Below, in pieces: positions 47,060 through 56,669 of a stretch of DNA of 64,000 nt (its first letter is position 1; each line of letters begins with the position of its first letter). The notes beneath the pieces are model-generated. The model saw only the letters and a list, made by a program, of their open reading frames with translations, was not told the DNA's origin and made no database searches. The stretch is taken from NCBI GenBank assembly GCA_025449115.1, contig JAHLKC010000009.1:401922-465921 (forward strand). Direction: 5' to 3'. Source of the stretch: Chytridium lagenaria (lineage: Eukaryota > Chytridiomycota > Chytridiomycetes > Chytridiales > Chytridiaceae). The position numbers and the translations under genes are program-made.

Positions 47060-48605
47060 GAGATCACCTTATGGAGGAAGGAGGGAAGGAAGTGAAGTGG
47101 TGTTGGATTTCTTGGAAACCTTGTTTTTTTTTTCTTCTTTTTCTTGTTAACATCCTCTTGTTATAAAAAAACCCAAAAACAGTTTTTTCCTTAATCGGCC
47201 CAACTCTTCCTTACTTCCTCTTTCTTATTTGTTCTGTTCAGGTTTTTTCTATTTTTCGTAAGTTTCATCGTGCCTGTTATTTCGTCGTTCTTAATGTAAT
47301 CACCCCCCTACCCAAAAGAACAAACCCCTCTTCATTATGTTTAAATTATAGAAGAAAGCTTCAAGATATTTAATTGTTTAGTTTTCCAGAACATTACTAT
47401 TTATTTTATTACGTTTTCGAAAATAAACAACGTCCAACTCGACCATCTTTCTTCTAAATCCAACCCTGAGTCTGAAACCCATCGGTCTGCACGCCAGTCC
47501 ATGACAAAGACAATCTAAAGGAGAACTTGACGAGATAACACGCCATTCCATTTAATCCATCAGATTCAACCGCTCTAGATATGTTCCTTCGTGAGTTGCG
47601 TTTTGGTGGCTGCTCAAACATCACCGCTTTAACCACCTCCAGTGTGACCCTCTTACCCCATCTCATCGTTTTCAAACCGAGCCCCGGTCACGCATCGCAA
47701 CAAAACTCTTCTTATTTAGAGCTATGTAGTTATTCTATCGAAGGACTTGAATGCTTGGGTGAGAGCCACCAACGTCTCATGCGGCCAAAGCGACCAAGTC
47801 ACAATGGTACAGATTGTAGCCACCAAAAACCCACTCAACAGAACACATCGCCACTGCTGGCGGCTAACCTCCAACTCCAAAGGCCGCCATAGCAACATTG
47901 AGTGATAGTTTTGGGTCAGGAACATATCCATATCTTTGGCGTTCTATAAACCCGTTTTTCATTATCAGTCAATTGGCGTTTTTATCTATAAAAAAGTGCC
48001 ACTCTCTACGTTTTCTACTCATGATCTCTCTCTCTTTCTCATTCTCTCTCACTTTCTCTTAACTCGCTTTGCAGGGGAAAAAAAAAAACGTCTTTGGGTC
48101 GTTGACGGAGTTCCAAGTAGGAGGCACCACCAAGATGTCCAAACAATTAGAATCTGACAATTCTCAACCCTTTTGACCTGGCGTTAATCATTGTTTTTGT
48201 GGTGCTGCGCAACCAACCCCCTTTGAACGGGTGCAGTGGATTCGGTCTTGAGGCCTTCAGGGGAGATAATTGAATGAATGGCGCATGGTGGCTCAACCTT
48301 GCCCTTGTTTTGTTTTGAGTCGTATCATATCGTCGGGTCTTTAAAATATTAATAAACCAGCATGCGTTTATTTAACCAAAAACAACCCGTTTTTCGTTCG
48401 TGTGGCTCGTTTGGTTCGTTCGACCACCGCCAGGGCCAGGCCATTATCGAATCTCTATATCAAAAGTAAGCAAGAAACCCCCCATCCAAAAGAAAAAAAA
48501 AGCAAGTAACGAACTTACTGACGCACACTCGCCTACCTACCTTCTTTACCGGCCCTTCAACAAACGTCGTCGACGATTTTCTTCGTCTTCAGAACAACAA
48601 CATCA
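47060..48605. other. intergenic region with one possible membrane-protein fragment
   Basis: On the minus strand, 47722-47931 encodes 69 residues with one hydrophobic helix (LLSGFLVATICTIVTW). A second frame (47454-47675) follows. They could be two exons of a small membrane protein, but no donor/acceptor pair convinces me. The remainder, including the LPMO gene's promoter region, shows nothing. Confidence 0.3.
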
Positions 48606-50846
48606 ATGATGCGAGCTCTGTTATACTCCTTCATCGCCGTAATGGCATTCGCAGTAACAAAAGCATTCGCACACGGCTATATGACATCCCCACCAATCCG
48701 ACTACAACCAGGGGACTCAAACAATGGACTTACGTTTGCTCGGACAGCAAACACGGCAGCGTGCCAGGGACTACCGAGGGGAAACACGATGGCAACCGTG
48801 TCGGGGAATTCGTTTAATGTGCAGTATGTTTTGACCGCACCGCATCGGGGCGGGTGTGTGGTTTATATGTCATTGAGTGGGGATGGGGGATGGCAGGTGA
48901 GGAAGCTGAACCTTTTCCAGCTTATGTTTTTTTTTGTTTTTTTTTTGTTCTTCGAATTGTTGTGAGGGTATGGTTACTGACTTTGACTCGGGTTGCAGGA
49001 GATTGGGAGGGATGATCGTTGTGGGTACGGCGGAGGAGGGACAATTCCAGTGAGAATAACGCAGACCGGAACGTATGATGCTGTTATTCGATGGTATTAT
49101 TGGACTGATAACTTTACGGGTGAAGTTTACAACAACTGGTGAGTTTAGATGTTGCCAATTCCTTGTTTTTCGATGTGATGGTTTCAATCATGCTGATACA
49201 TGGAACTGCTTCAGTGCTGATGTGAGGATCAATAATGGTGCTGGAGCCCCTCAACCGCAACCTCAGTTACCGCAGCAACCGGAACCATTGCCTCCCCAAT
49301 TACCCCCAGCACCGACTGCCGCACCAGCTCCTCCAGCTCCACCTGCTCCACAGCCGGCACCCGTACCCGCACCGCAGCCGACACAGCGACCAAGGCCTGG
49401 GTGACACTACACCGCCAGGCGGAGGTAGTCCGATCCCTGACGAACGCTGCCAGGATGGGAAATATCGATGCTCATCGCCGTCGACATACCAAATCTGTCA
49501 AGCTAGCCAATGGACTGTTTCTCTCTCCTGCGGTAACGGGTTTCGCTGCAATGCTTCCAACCCCGCTACGCCTTGTGTTGTTGGTGGTGGAGCATCATCA
49601 GGGGATAGCGACGCTCCTCCCCGTGATGTACCTCAAATCGAGCCAGCAAAACCCGACGATGTAAACTGGGGTGAACCCTCTGTTCACCCCCCAGTAGCAC
49701 CACCTTCTTTCCCACCCGCAACACAAGAGCTTGCAGCAACATCATCAAACCGATGCACAAACCCCGGGTTCTATCAATGTGCTTCCGCCATGGAATATCA
49801 GATCTGCCAGACCGACATGACGTGGACCGTCAAGCTTCTTTGCGGTAACGGCTTTCGATGTCCACAGGGCGTCACACCCTTATCCAACCCTTGCGTTCTC
49901 GCCGAAAATGCAATGCAGGTTGGGTTACGCGCGGCAGGCGAACGGAACCGACTCATGCTTGAGAGCGTGGCTCATGCTTTAAGCGGGAACAAAATCGCTT
50001 CTTTTAACGACGTCCTCGCCACTAACAATGTCGCAATGGCGGCCTCTGGTTGTCGGTCTGGTGGCTATCAATGCGCTTCTGGAACGCATTACCAGATTTG
50101 CCAGGATGGAGCGTGGAGGGAACCATTGTTTTGCGGACCTGGGTATGTGTGTGATACTGGAAGGGGCTTACCTAGTCCTTGTGTTGTTCCGAGTGTGGGA
50201 GAAGTTGCGCCTGAACCAGCGCCTCCTCAAATTGTTGCCCCTGTAGCCCCCCCTCAACCTGTGGCCCCTGTTGTCCCGGTGGCTCCTACTGTTCAGGAGC
50301 CTACTGTGCAGAGACCTCCGCCACAGGCACAACCTGGACCAGCTGCACCTATCGTCACACTTGACCCGGCTCCACAACAACTACCCGCACCCACCGTCGA
50401 GAACCCACCAACTCAACAACCCGCTCCCGTCGAACTTCCACCATCTCAACCTCCCGTTGAACTCCCTCCTACCCAACTCCCTCCCACTTTACCCCAACAA
50501 CCACCAACGCAACTCCCCCCAACCGACCCACAACAACCACCCGTCCCAGCTTCCACCCACTAACCCCCAACAACCTCCCGCCGAGCTCCCTCCCCAACAA
50601 CCGCCCACCGAGATTCCGCAACAGCCCCCAACCGAACTTCCCCCCCCATCTCAACAACCAACAATCCCACAACAACCCGTTGCACCCGCGCAACCTGGTC
50701 CAGGTCTTTCTGTCGTCCTCACGATCCCAAACTCTGACCGTCCGCCTTCCTCAATATCTGTGCAGTTGCAGGGGAACGCAAAACCCGGGGAAGTCGTTAA
50801 TGTGACAAAAAGAAATTTGAGGAGAAGGGGGTTTAAAATTATGTAG
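48606..50846 (+). CDS. secreted LPMO-like protein with three CBM19-like modules
   Basis: The start at 48606 gives a 22-residue signal peptide ending AFA. The next residue is His23 (HGYMTSPP), as needed for the copper histidine brace of lytic polysaccharide monooxygenases. The second brace His is most likely His80 in APHRGG. Exons 1-3 (donor after GDGGWQ, exon at about 48999-49139, exon from about 49215) give one LPMO-like domain ending NNCADVRINN, which resembles the fungal AA11/BIM1-like group more than AA9. A Pro-rich linker leads to three Cys-rich modules: CQDGKYRCSSPSTYQIC (near 49449), CTNPGFYQCASAMEYQIC (near 49754) and CRSGGYQCASGTHYQIC (near 50050). Each ends with a CGNGF/CGPGY block. 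This is the CBM19 style associated with chitin. A long Pro/Gln-rich tail ends RRRGFKIM. Frame breaks lie at 49399-49401 (GGG) and near 50545. The protein probably acts outside the cell on chitin, by inference. Confidence 0.75.
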
Positions 50847-51716
50847 CAGTTTTTGTTTTAATCTTCCGGCTTTTCTTTCGGTACCCCCTTTGATGATGTT
50901 CTTTATGTCCTTCCTTTCACGTCAGTTTACGATTTGGACTCTTTATCCCCTTTAGCCGCTTATTTTTTTTTCCCGTCTTTATTCCCTATAATCTTTTCTT
51001 TGCAGTAACGTAGCCCCCCAGCTTTGTCTTTTCACTTTTAAATGTATTTATGTTTGTCGGGGGTTCGGCTTTACGTATAAGTATTCTTTGCGCCTTTATT
51101 ACGTATAAGTTTTCTTTGTGCGCTGTTGTTGGAATACATGGGTACAATTATCTCTGTGAACATATTCATTTGCTTTAGAACTCCTGCGAATATTAGCGAT
51201 ATATAGTCGGGGGGGGGTTACGGTTCTCGAAAAATTATGCATGCTTTAAAACCCACGAAATCCATTGTGATACGACATATTTTAATTATAAGCCTGCGAA
51301 AAGATATCAAAGAGATTTCATAACGAACAGCGGCCTTTTTCTCAATCCTTTTCTTTTCTTCTTTCTAAACGTTGTTAAGGCGGTTGGTAAGATTTCAGAC
51401 GTTGCTCAGGCAATCAATAGATATGTGGTAATCAACCCGTTAAAACGCCAGCCCGTCTTTTGTCCTTTTTTCAATCTACAGTGAGGTCAAACCTTGTTTA
51501 AGACTAAAAGAATCAAGAGAGAAAGCTCGGATCGTTAGTAGGAGCTGATACGTATCGTTCCGGTTTAATACAGACGTAGATCACAAATATCTGTGCAGAA
51601 GGGGCGTGACATTTGAATTTACGTGGCATCAAATTCGTATTTCCTTCCTTCGGTATTTTTTTTTTTTTTTTTTTTTGTTAGTTCCCAAACCAGACCCCTT
51701 CCCGTTTCGCAACACG
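50847..51716. other. intergenic region
   Basis: This separates the LPMO gene from the kinase gene. A long T-run (about 51657-51676) sits just before the kinase start. A short purine/AT mixture and a G8 run near 51210 are the only other features. Confidence 0.45.
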
Positions 51717-53911
51717 ATGGCCATCATCCCATCCCATGCCGTCTCCATCTCAACAACAGCCATCGGATCAGGTGCAGCAGGTGTCGTCTTCAAAGCCAAA
51801 TACGCAAATGAGACAGTCGTCGTCAAGAGGCTGCGTGTGCAGTCTTTGAGTGGATCTGCAAGACTAGAGTTTGAACGAGAAGCCACCACGTTGTCCAAAA
51901 TCAATCATCCAAGGATCGTTCGTTTCCTTGGTGTGGTTCTTGATCAGGAGCAGTATTCTATCGTCCTTGAAGTATGTATGATCTAGTGGTACTTGAATTA
52001 ATGATCTCAACTTCAATAGTACCTCCCACTTGGTTCCATGTACGCCTTTTACACCTCCAACTCGATCGTCCCTTACCCCAACCGTCTCCCCTCGCCATTG
52101 ATATTACATCCGGTATGGAGTTCCTACACAACCTGCAACCACCCATCCTTCATCGGGATTTAAAGTCTTTGAATATCTTAATGTATGTGGATGCGGTGGG
52201 GGAGTTGCATGCCAAGATCACGGATTTCGGTATTGCCGTGGTTCAGGAAGCCACTGCTACCAATGCGATCGCTGTTAGAGAAGAGAATGGAGACGAGGGT
52301 GGATCAAAGGGAACGTTGATCTGGATGGCTCCTGAATTACATAGTTGAAGGCGGTGGTGAGTAATCCATCATGTTTAATCTTTTCTTTCACATATTTACT
52401 CACTCTTGACTTTCAGCACCGTAAACCTTGCGACGTCTACTCTTTTGGTGTCGTCCTCTCTGAAATCTTCACCTGGATCGGCCCATACGGTATCCCCATA
52501 TCAGACCTCCGCTTTCAAGTCCTCCACAACATGCTCACCGTCCAGAAAAACCTCCCCCGAAGTGGAACTCCCCGACGACGTCCCCGCCTCAGTCTCGCAA
52601 CTCATTCAATCTTGCATCTCTATCGACCCGTCGTCTAGACCTAGCTTTACAGCCATCTCTGCGCAGCTCGCATCCTTCTCTGAAGGCGTCACAGTGAAGC
52701 CTGTTGGAGATATGCTGGATGATAAATTCGCTACAAGGGATTTTGATGTCACCGATACAAGTTTGTTGAGTGGGAGTGGAATGTATACAAATACGATAGC
52801 ATCATCTCAGGCTTCGTCCGTTTACGTTCCCATGGCTTCCATGCGTTTGCCGTCTCCCGCTGCTACTCCTGCACCCTCAAATGTAGCTTCGGAACCGTGG
52901 CCTGAACCCGCTCCTTATGTCCCGCCCCTTCCTCAACATTCTTCCACAGAACCCACTCTGCCCCAATCTTATACAAACACTTTACCCAATTCGCAACAAC
53001 ACACGACTTCCTCAGTCCCTCCCACTCAACCCACGCCCTCCTATCAATCAGGTGCTCACCAACAACATCGCCCACCTCAGCCCTCTCAACCACCTCAGCA
53101 GACCGCCCCCTCATCTTACGTGACCAGCAAACCTCCACCCCCTTCAAATTCCTACGCCTTTTATATCCGCCAAAGCCCCGCCCGCGCAGTCATCTTTACC
53201 ATCATAATCGCCTTCTTCCTCACCTTTATCGTCGTGGTCATTCTTTTAGTCACAGGCATCATATCAACCCGCCCTTCTTCCTCCTCTGCCCCACTCCCAA
53301 CCCTCCCCTCATCAAGACCTTCAACAATGACCCAACCCTCCAACTTTCCAACAAATTTCCCGGGGTTCCCAACTTCATCACCCGCACCCACAACCACGTC
53401 TCTACCATCCGGAACAACCCTTACCCCAACATCCCTCCTCAACCAACGTTTCCATATCTCCTCCTCAAGTTCCTGCATAACCTCCACAACGCCTCTAACC
53501 TTGACCGCCTGCAACTCTACAAACCCCTTCAAACTTTCACCACCTTCTCCTCAGAATTTACTGGTGTCAGTCTCCTCAGCGTTGCACTTTCCTCTTGTTT
53601 GACAAACGTAAGCAACCCTTTAACACCCCTCCGTTCCGTTTAACCTTGTTTTTTTAGGGCCCGCCAAGTTCTGGCGGGTTCACTGCGGATTTAAGGGATT
53701 GCCAACTTTCTGGTGTGAGTGTGAACAGTGATGGGAGAATTGTAATGTCCCTTGGAGACTGTCTAGGGAGAGATCTGGTGTATAGGTAAGAAGAGTTTCT
53801 TTGCATATCCTTTTTTTATTGTTTTGTCGGTGTTTTTTTTAATGTGATATTATTTATTTTAGGGTTTGCCTGAATACTACAGACTCGGTGTGGAGTTTTG
53901 TGACAGTATGA
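51717..53911 (+). CDS. TKL-like protein kinase with TM helix and C-terminal ricin-type-lectin-like ectodomain
   Basis: The start at 51717 places the kinase domain at the N-terminus. It shows a Gly loop (IGSGAAGVVFKAKY), the ATP lysine (VVVKRL), HRDLKSLNIL, DFG in ITDFGIAVV, GTLIWMAPE and DVYSFGVVLSEI, ending with IDPSSRPSF. A Pro/Gln/Ser-rich segment of about 150 residues leads to one strong transmembrane helix (about 53185-53262) after SPARAVIF. The C-terminal part reads SCITSTTPLTLTACN, then SCLTNGPPSSGGFTADLRDC, GDCLGRDLVYRVC and WSFVTV, like a divergent ricin-B beta-trefoil. Introns lie at about 51972-52018, 52350-52416, 53608-53658 and 53786-53862. Breaks lie at C4 52088-52091, C5 52554-52558 and near 53540. 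With no N-terminal signal the kinase should be cytosolic and the lectin part outside. Confidence 0.8.
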
Positions 53912-54828
53912 ATGCGACTCCATCATTCCCCCCTCGTTGTTGTGGGGTACCTTTTTTCTCTTTTTCTTTCGTTCATTATCATTCAAACCTTTTCAATCTT
54001 TACAAGTCTCTTCTAATTACAGTTTTGGATTTTTATGATATACTTTTTTATCTACGATGGTTATGTGAAGGGCGTCTATTCTTTTTTGAAAAGTTGGTAG
54101 TTCATATAATGGTTAATGATGTTTTTTTCGTTTCTTTCATTAATTAAAGCGTGAAGCGTGATATTCACCATCTCTTGTCATTTTCATAAACCACCGCAAT
54201 TTGTAGTAATGAGTGTTTGAGTTGCCCTGTATATCGTCATCGAACGAATGAATGAGAAATTAGGAGGCGAGAAAAAATATTATGGCATTATTACATAGCT
54301 TTGTGGAGGGTTAGAGTCCAAAAGTATTATGTTGTTTCTGTTCTGATGAGTACACATACTTTTTCAATAGACTTGATGCAGTTTATAGTGGAATACCTGT
54401 AAACAAGTAGTCCCGTAACCAAAAGCAAGTTCTATTCGACGCTCTAGTAAAAGAAAAATGACCAGGCCACCTCGCATTATGCAGTTTTCAGTCCCTGGAA
54501 TACTCTAGGCTGGACTAACTTTAATATTATAATAGAAAGAAGGCGGGGTCTCCTTATTCAATTATCCAGTATATCATTCTTAGAGTTTTCAGCGTCGGGA
54601 TCAGCCCTCAAAAGGATGAACAAGTAGTCGGCGGCGCGATTGTTGGCGGTGTTCCTTGTGATCAGCGTGATGGTAACCATCTCTTCAGGTTTGTTTGACA
54701 GATGGGATGGAGAAAGCGAGCTAACCTCAACATCGATAAAGATTTACCTCCCCTGTTTTTGAAGGGTTATGTATGGTGATAATGGACTTTTCATTCCTTT
54801 TGCTTTAGGAAACTTACTTTTGGTCTGA
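53912..54828. other. AT-rich intergenic region
   Basis: This holds the 3' flank of the kinase gene. A possible exon piece (about 54620-54690) precedes the fragment described next. No complete gene is seen. Confidence 0.4.
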
Positions 54829-54960
54829 TGTCAAACGACGGTGAACGTCAATCAAGAAGTAAATGCGTACGACACTGATGAGACTTTTAGCGATGATCTG
54901 AAAACCAACGGCAACTACAATGACGCCACTCTTACAGCAATCAACACTGGAACAGCCTGA
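54829..54960 (+). pseudogene. short coding remnant
   Basis: A 43-codon open stretch reads TTVNVNQEVNAYDTDETFSD and ends INTGTA at a stop (54958-54960). Its Asp/Asn/Thr-rich, low-hydrophobicity style is protein-like, and a TTTAG acceptor lies just upstream (about 54808). No start or partner exons are convincing. It is probably the tail of a decayed gene. Confidence 0.25.
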
Positions 54961-55669
54961 CCTCCTGAACACCAAGTGACTTTAACCTTAATGAATAGAA
55001 CAAAAATTCAAGACATATTGAGTTGGGATATTTTACAAAATATCAAGGATATATAGGTTTCAAGTTTATATTATTATTTTGAGTAAGAGGGAATATTGTT
55101 AATTCTTATTTATTACATGTATATTTACTATTTCCATAATAATAATAGTCAAGGTCTCTATAAAATATAAAAATAAAACTAATAAAATCAGTTTCAACTT
55201 TCAACTTTGACATGTTGAATATTTTAAAGTTATTTAAAAACTTGTTAAACACAACTTTAATCTAGTAATAAATAATTATGAATAATAATAATAATAATGA
55301 TATGACAACCGCCAAGTAAAATAATTATAATTTTTTATTAATTATTTAATTAACAAGTAAACACCAAACTGTGATCAAATAGATAAATAAAATAAATAAA
55401 TTATTTCTTAATTAAATATCGAATGAATAATGGAAAATTGAAGGAGAACTTTAAAATTTTATTAGAGAGTTTCAGTCTGGCTGACTGCGTGATGAATAAA
55501 TTTTTATATTTAAATATTTCTTTATTTATTTTGTGTTTTTTGCTATTTGTTATTTGTTATTTGTTTACTGTGGCGCTCCTTCAACGACAAGCCATACAAC
55601 TCCCATTTTACTGAAAACACAAGATTTCAATTACTCATGGCTTGACGCTGAAGAATACAACCGTCCTCG
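54961..55669. other. very AT-rich intergenic region
   Basis: This contains TAA/ATT-rich low-complexity sequence (for example AATAATAATAATAATAATGA near 55279). No coding signal is seen. It precedes the promoter of the GPI-protein gene. Confidence 0.5.
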
Positions 55670-55676
55670 TATAAAA
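55670..55676 (+). promoter_or_regulatory. probable TATA box of the GPI-protein gene
   Basis: TATAAAA lies about 120 bases before the ATG at 55796. It is followed by a pyrimidine-rich leader (CCTCCCTCTC, CATCTCGTTCTC). This arrangement suits a strongly expressed fungal gene with a short 5' UTR. Confidence 0.5.
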
Positions 55677-55795
55677 AGAGTGCAAATGTCATCCTCACCT
55701 CCCTCTCACAACTACTGCTCACTTCATCTCGTTCTCTAGGCACACCTTATCCTACTTTACCCTTCCTGTTTCCATCTCAATAACCCCCAGACAAA

Positions 55796-56404
55796 ATGCA
55801 CTTCACCAAGTCCATCATCGCCGCCGTCTTTGCCTTTGCCGCCGTCGCTTCGGCTCAGGAAACTTCCGCCGTTGACCCTACTGCCGTCGAGACCACCGCG
55901 GCTGTCCCCACCGACGCTGTCCCCACTGACGCTGCCCCCACTGACGCCGTTCCCACTGACGTCGTCCCCAGCACCACCGCCGTTGTCGCCACCACCTCCG
56001 CCGCTGTCCGTGTTACTACCACCACTACTGCCAAGCCCGCTGCGACGACAGCCGCTACATCTGGATCTCCTTTCTCTGCCGCCAGCCTCGAGAAGTGCAG
56101 TTCCGGTGCTAACGAGCCCAAGCTCGTTGCCTGCACCCAGACTTTCGTCCTTGACCTCGCAAAACTGTCTGCCGACTGCCAGGCCCAAACCACAAAGTCC
56201 TTGTCCGCCTCCAACAGCTCTGCTATCCCGGCTTGTGCTTGCCCTCCCTTCAACAACTTTGGAAACTGTGTCGTCGCTTACTGCCCTGACTTCTCTGCCG
56301 CATTCAAGGCCGATCAACCCGCTCAGTGCAAGACCTCTGGCGCATCCACCGTCCAGCTCTCTGTTGCTGTCGGTGCCGTTGCTGTTGCTGCCATGCTCCT
56401 TTAA
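55796..56404 (+). CDS. GPI-anchored Ser/Thr-rich Cys-containing surface protein
   Basis: This single-exon frame of 202 residues is intact. It has a signal peptide (MHFTKSIIAAVFAFA, cleavage near SAQ). A stalk made of PTDAVPTDAAPTD-type repeats and Thr runs (likely O-mannosylated) follows. Then comes a domain of about 80 residues with eight Cys: KCSSG, ACTQ, DCQ, ACACP, NCVVAYC and QCKT. The spacing of the last five (CxC, then about 8, 4 and 14 residues between cysteines) resembles the second half of a CFEM domain, but the first half does not fit. The C-terminus is hydrophobic after a small-residue site (KTSGAS), as expected for GPI attachment. C/G-rich third-codon positions and a clear TATA box suggest high expression. 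The exact family is not recognised. Confidence 0.8.
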   Translation: MHFTKSIIAAVFAFAAVASAQETSAVDPTAVETTAAVPTDAVPTDAAPTDAVPTDVVPSTTAVVATTSAAVRVTTTTTAKPAATTAATSGSPFSAASLEKCSSGANEPKLVACTQTFVLDLAKLSADCQAQTTKSLSASNSSAIPACACPPFNNFGNCVVAYCPDFSAAFKADQPAQCKTSGASTVQLSVAVGAVAVAAMLL

Positions 56405-56669
56405 ACTCTTTGTTTTATGATTTTCTAGATAAAATGTGTCTCTTTCTTTTCTCTCGTTATCGAAAAATCGTATAAAATATACAAATCACTCTCATATGCA
56501 AGAAAGGACAATTTTGCAGTTGATAATTTTTCAATTATTGGCGCAATGCTCCAAACATACGATATTCATTCATCTCTCAGTGACGTAAGGAATTTTGCAG
56601 AAAAAAGTTACGCAGTTTTTACGTTGCTTGTTTACTGCAGTTTGTTGCATTGTGAGAGGCTCTGATCCA
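56405..56669. other. short intergenic region before the lipase
   Basis: Contains the 3' flank of the GPI-protein gene and the 5' flank of the lipase gene. Nothing further is seen. Confidence 0.4.

Noticed and set aside
55757..56317. 186-codon minus-strand open frame
   Set aside because: It lies exactly opposite the GPI-protein gene and is a by-product of that gene's GC-rich codons and repeats.
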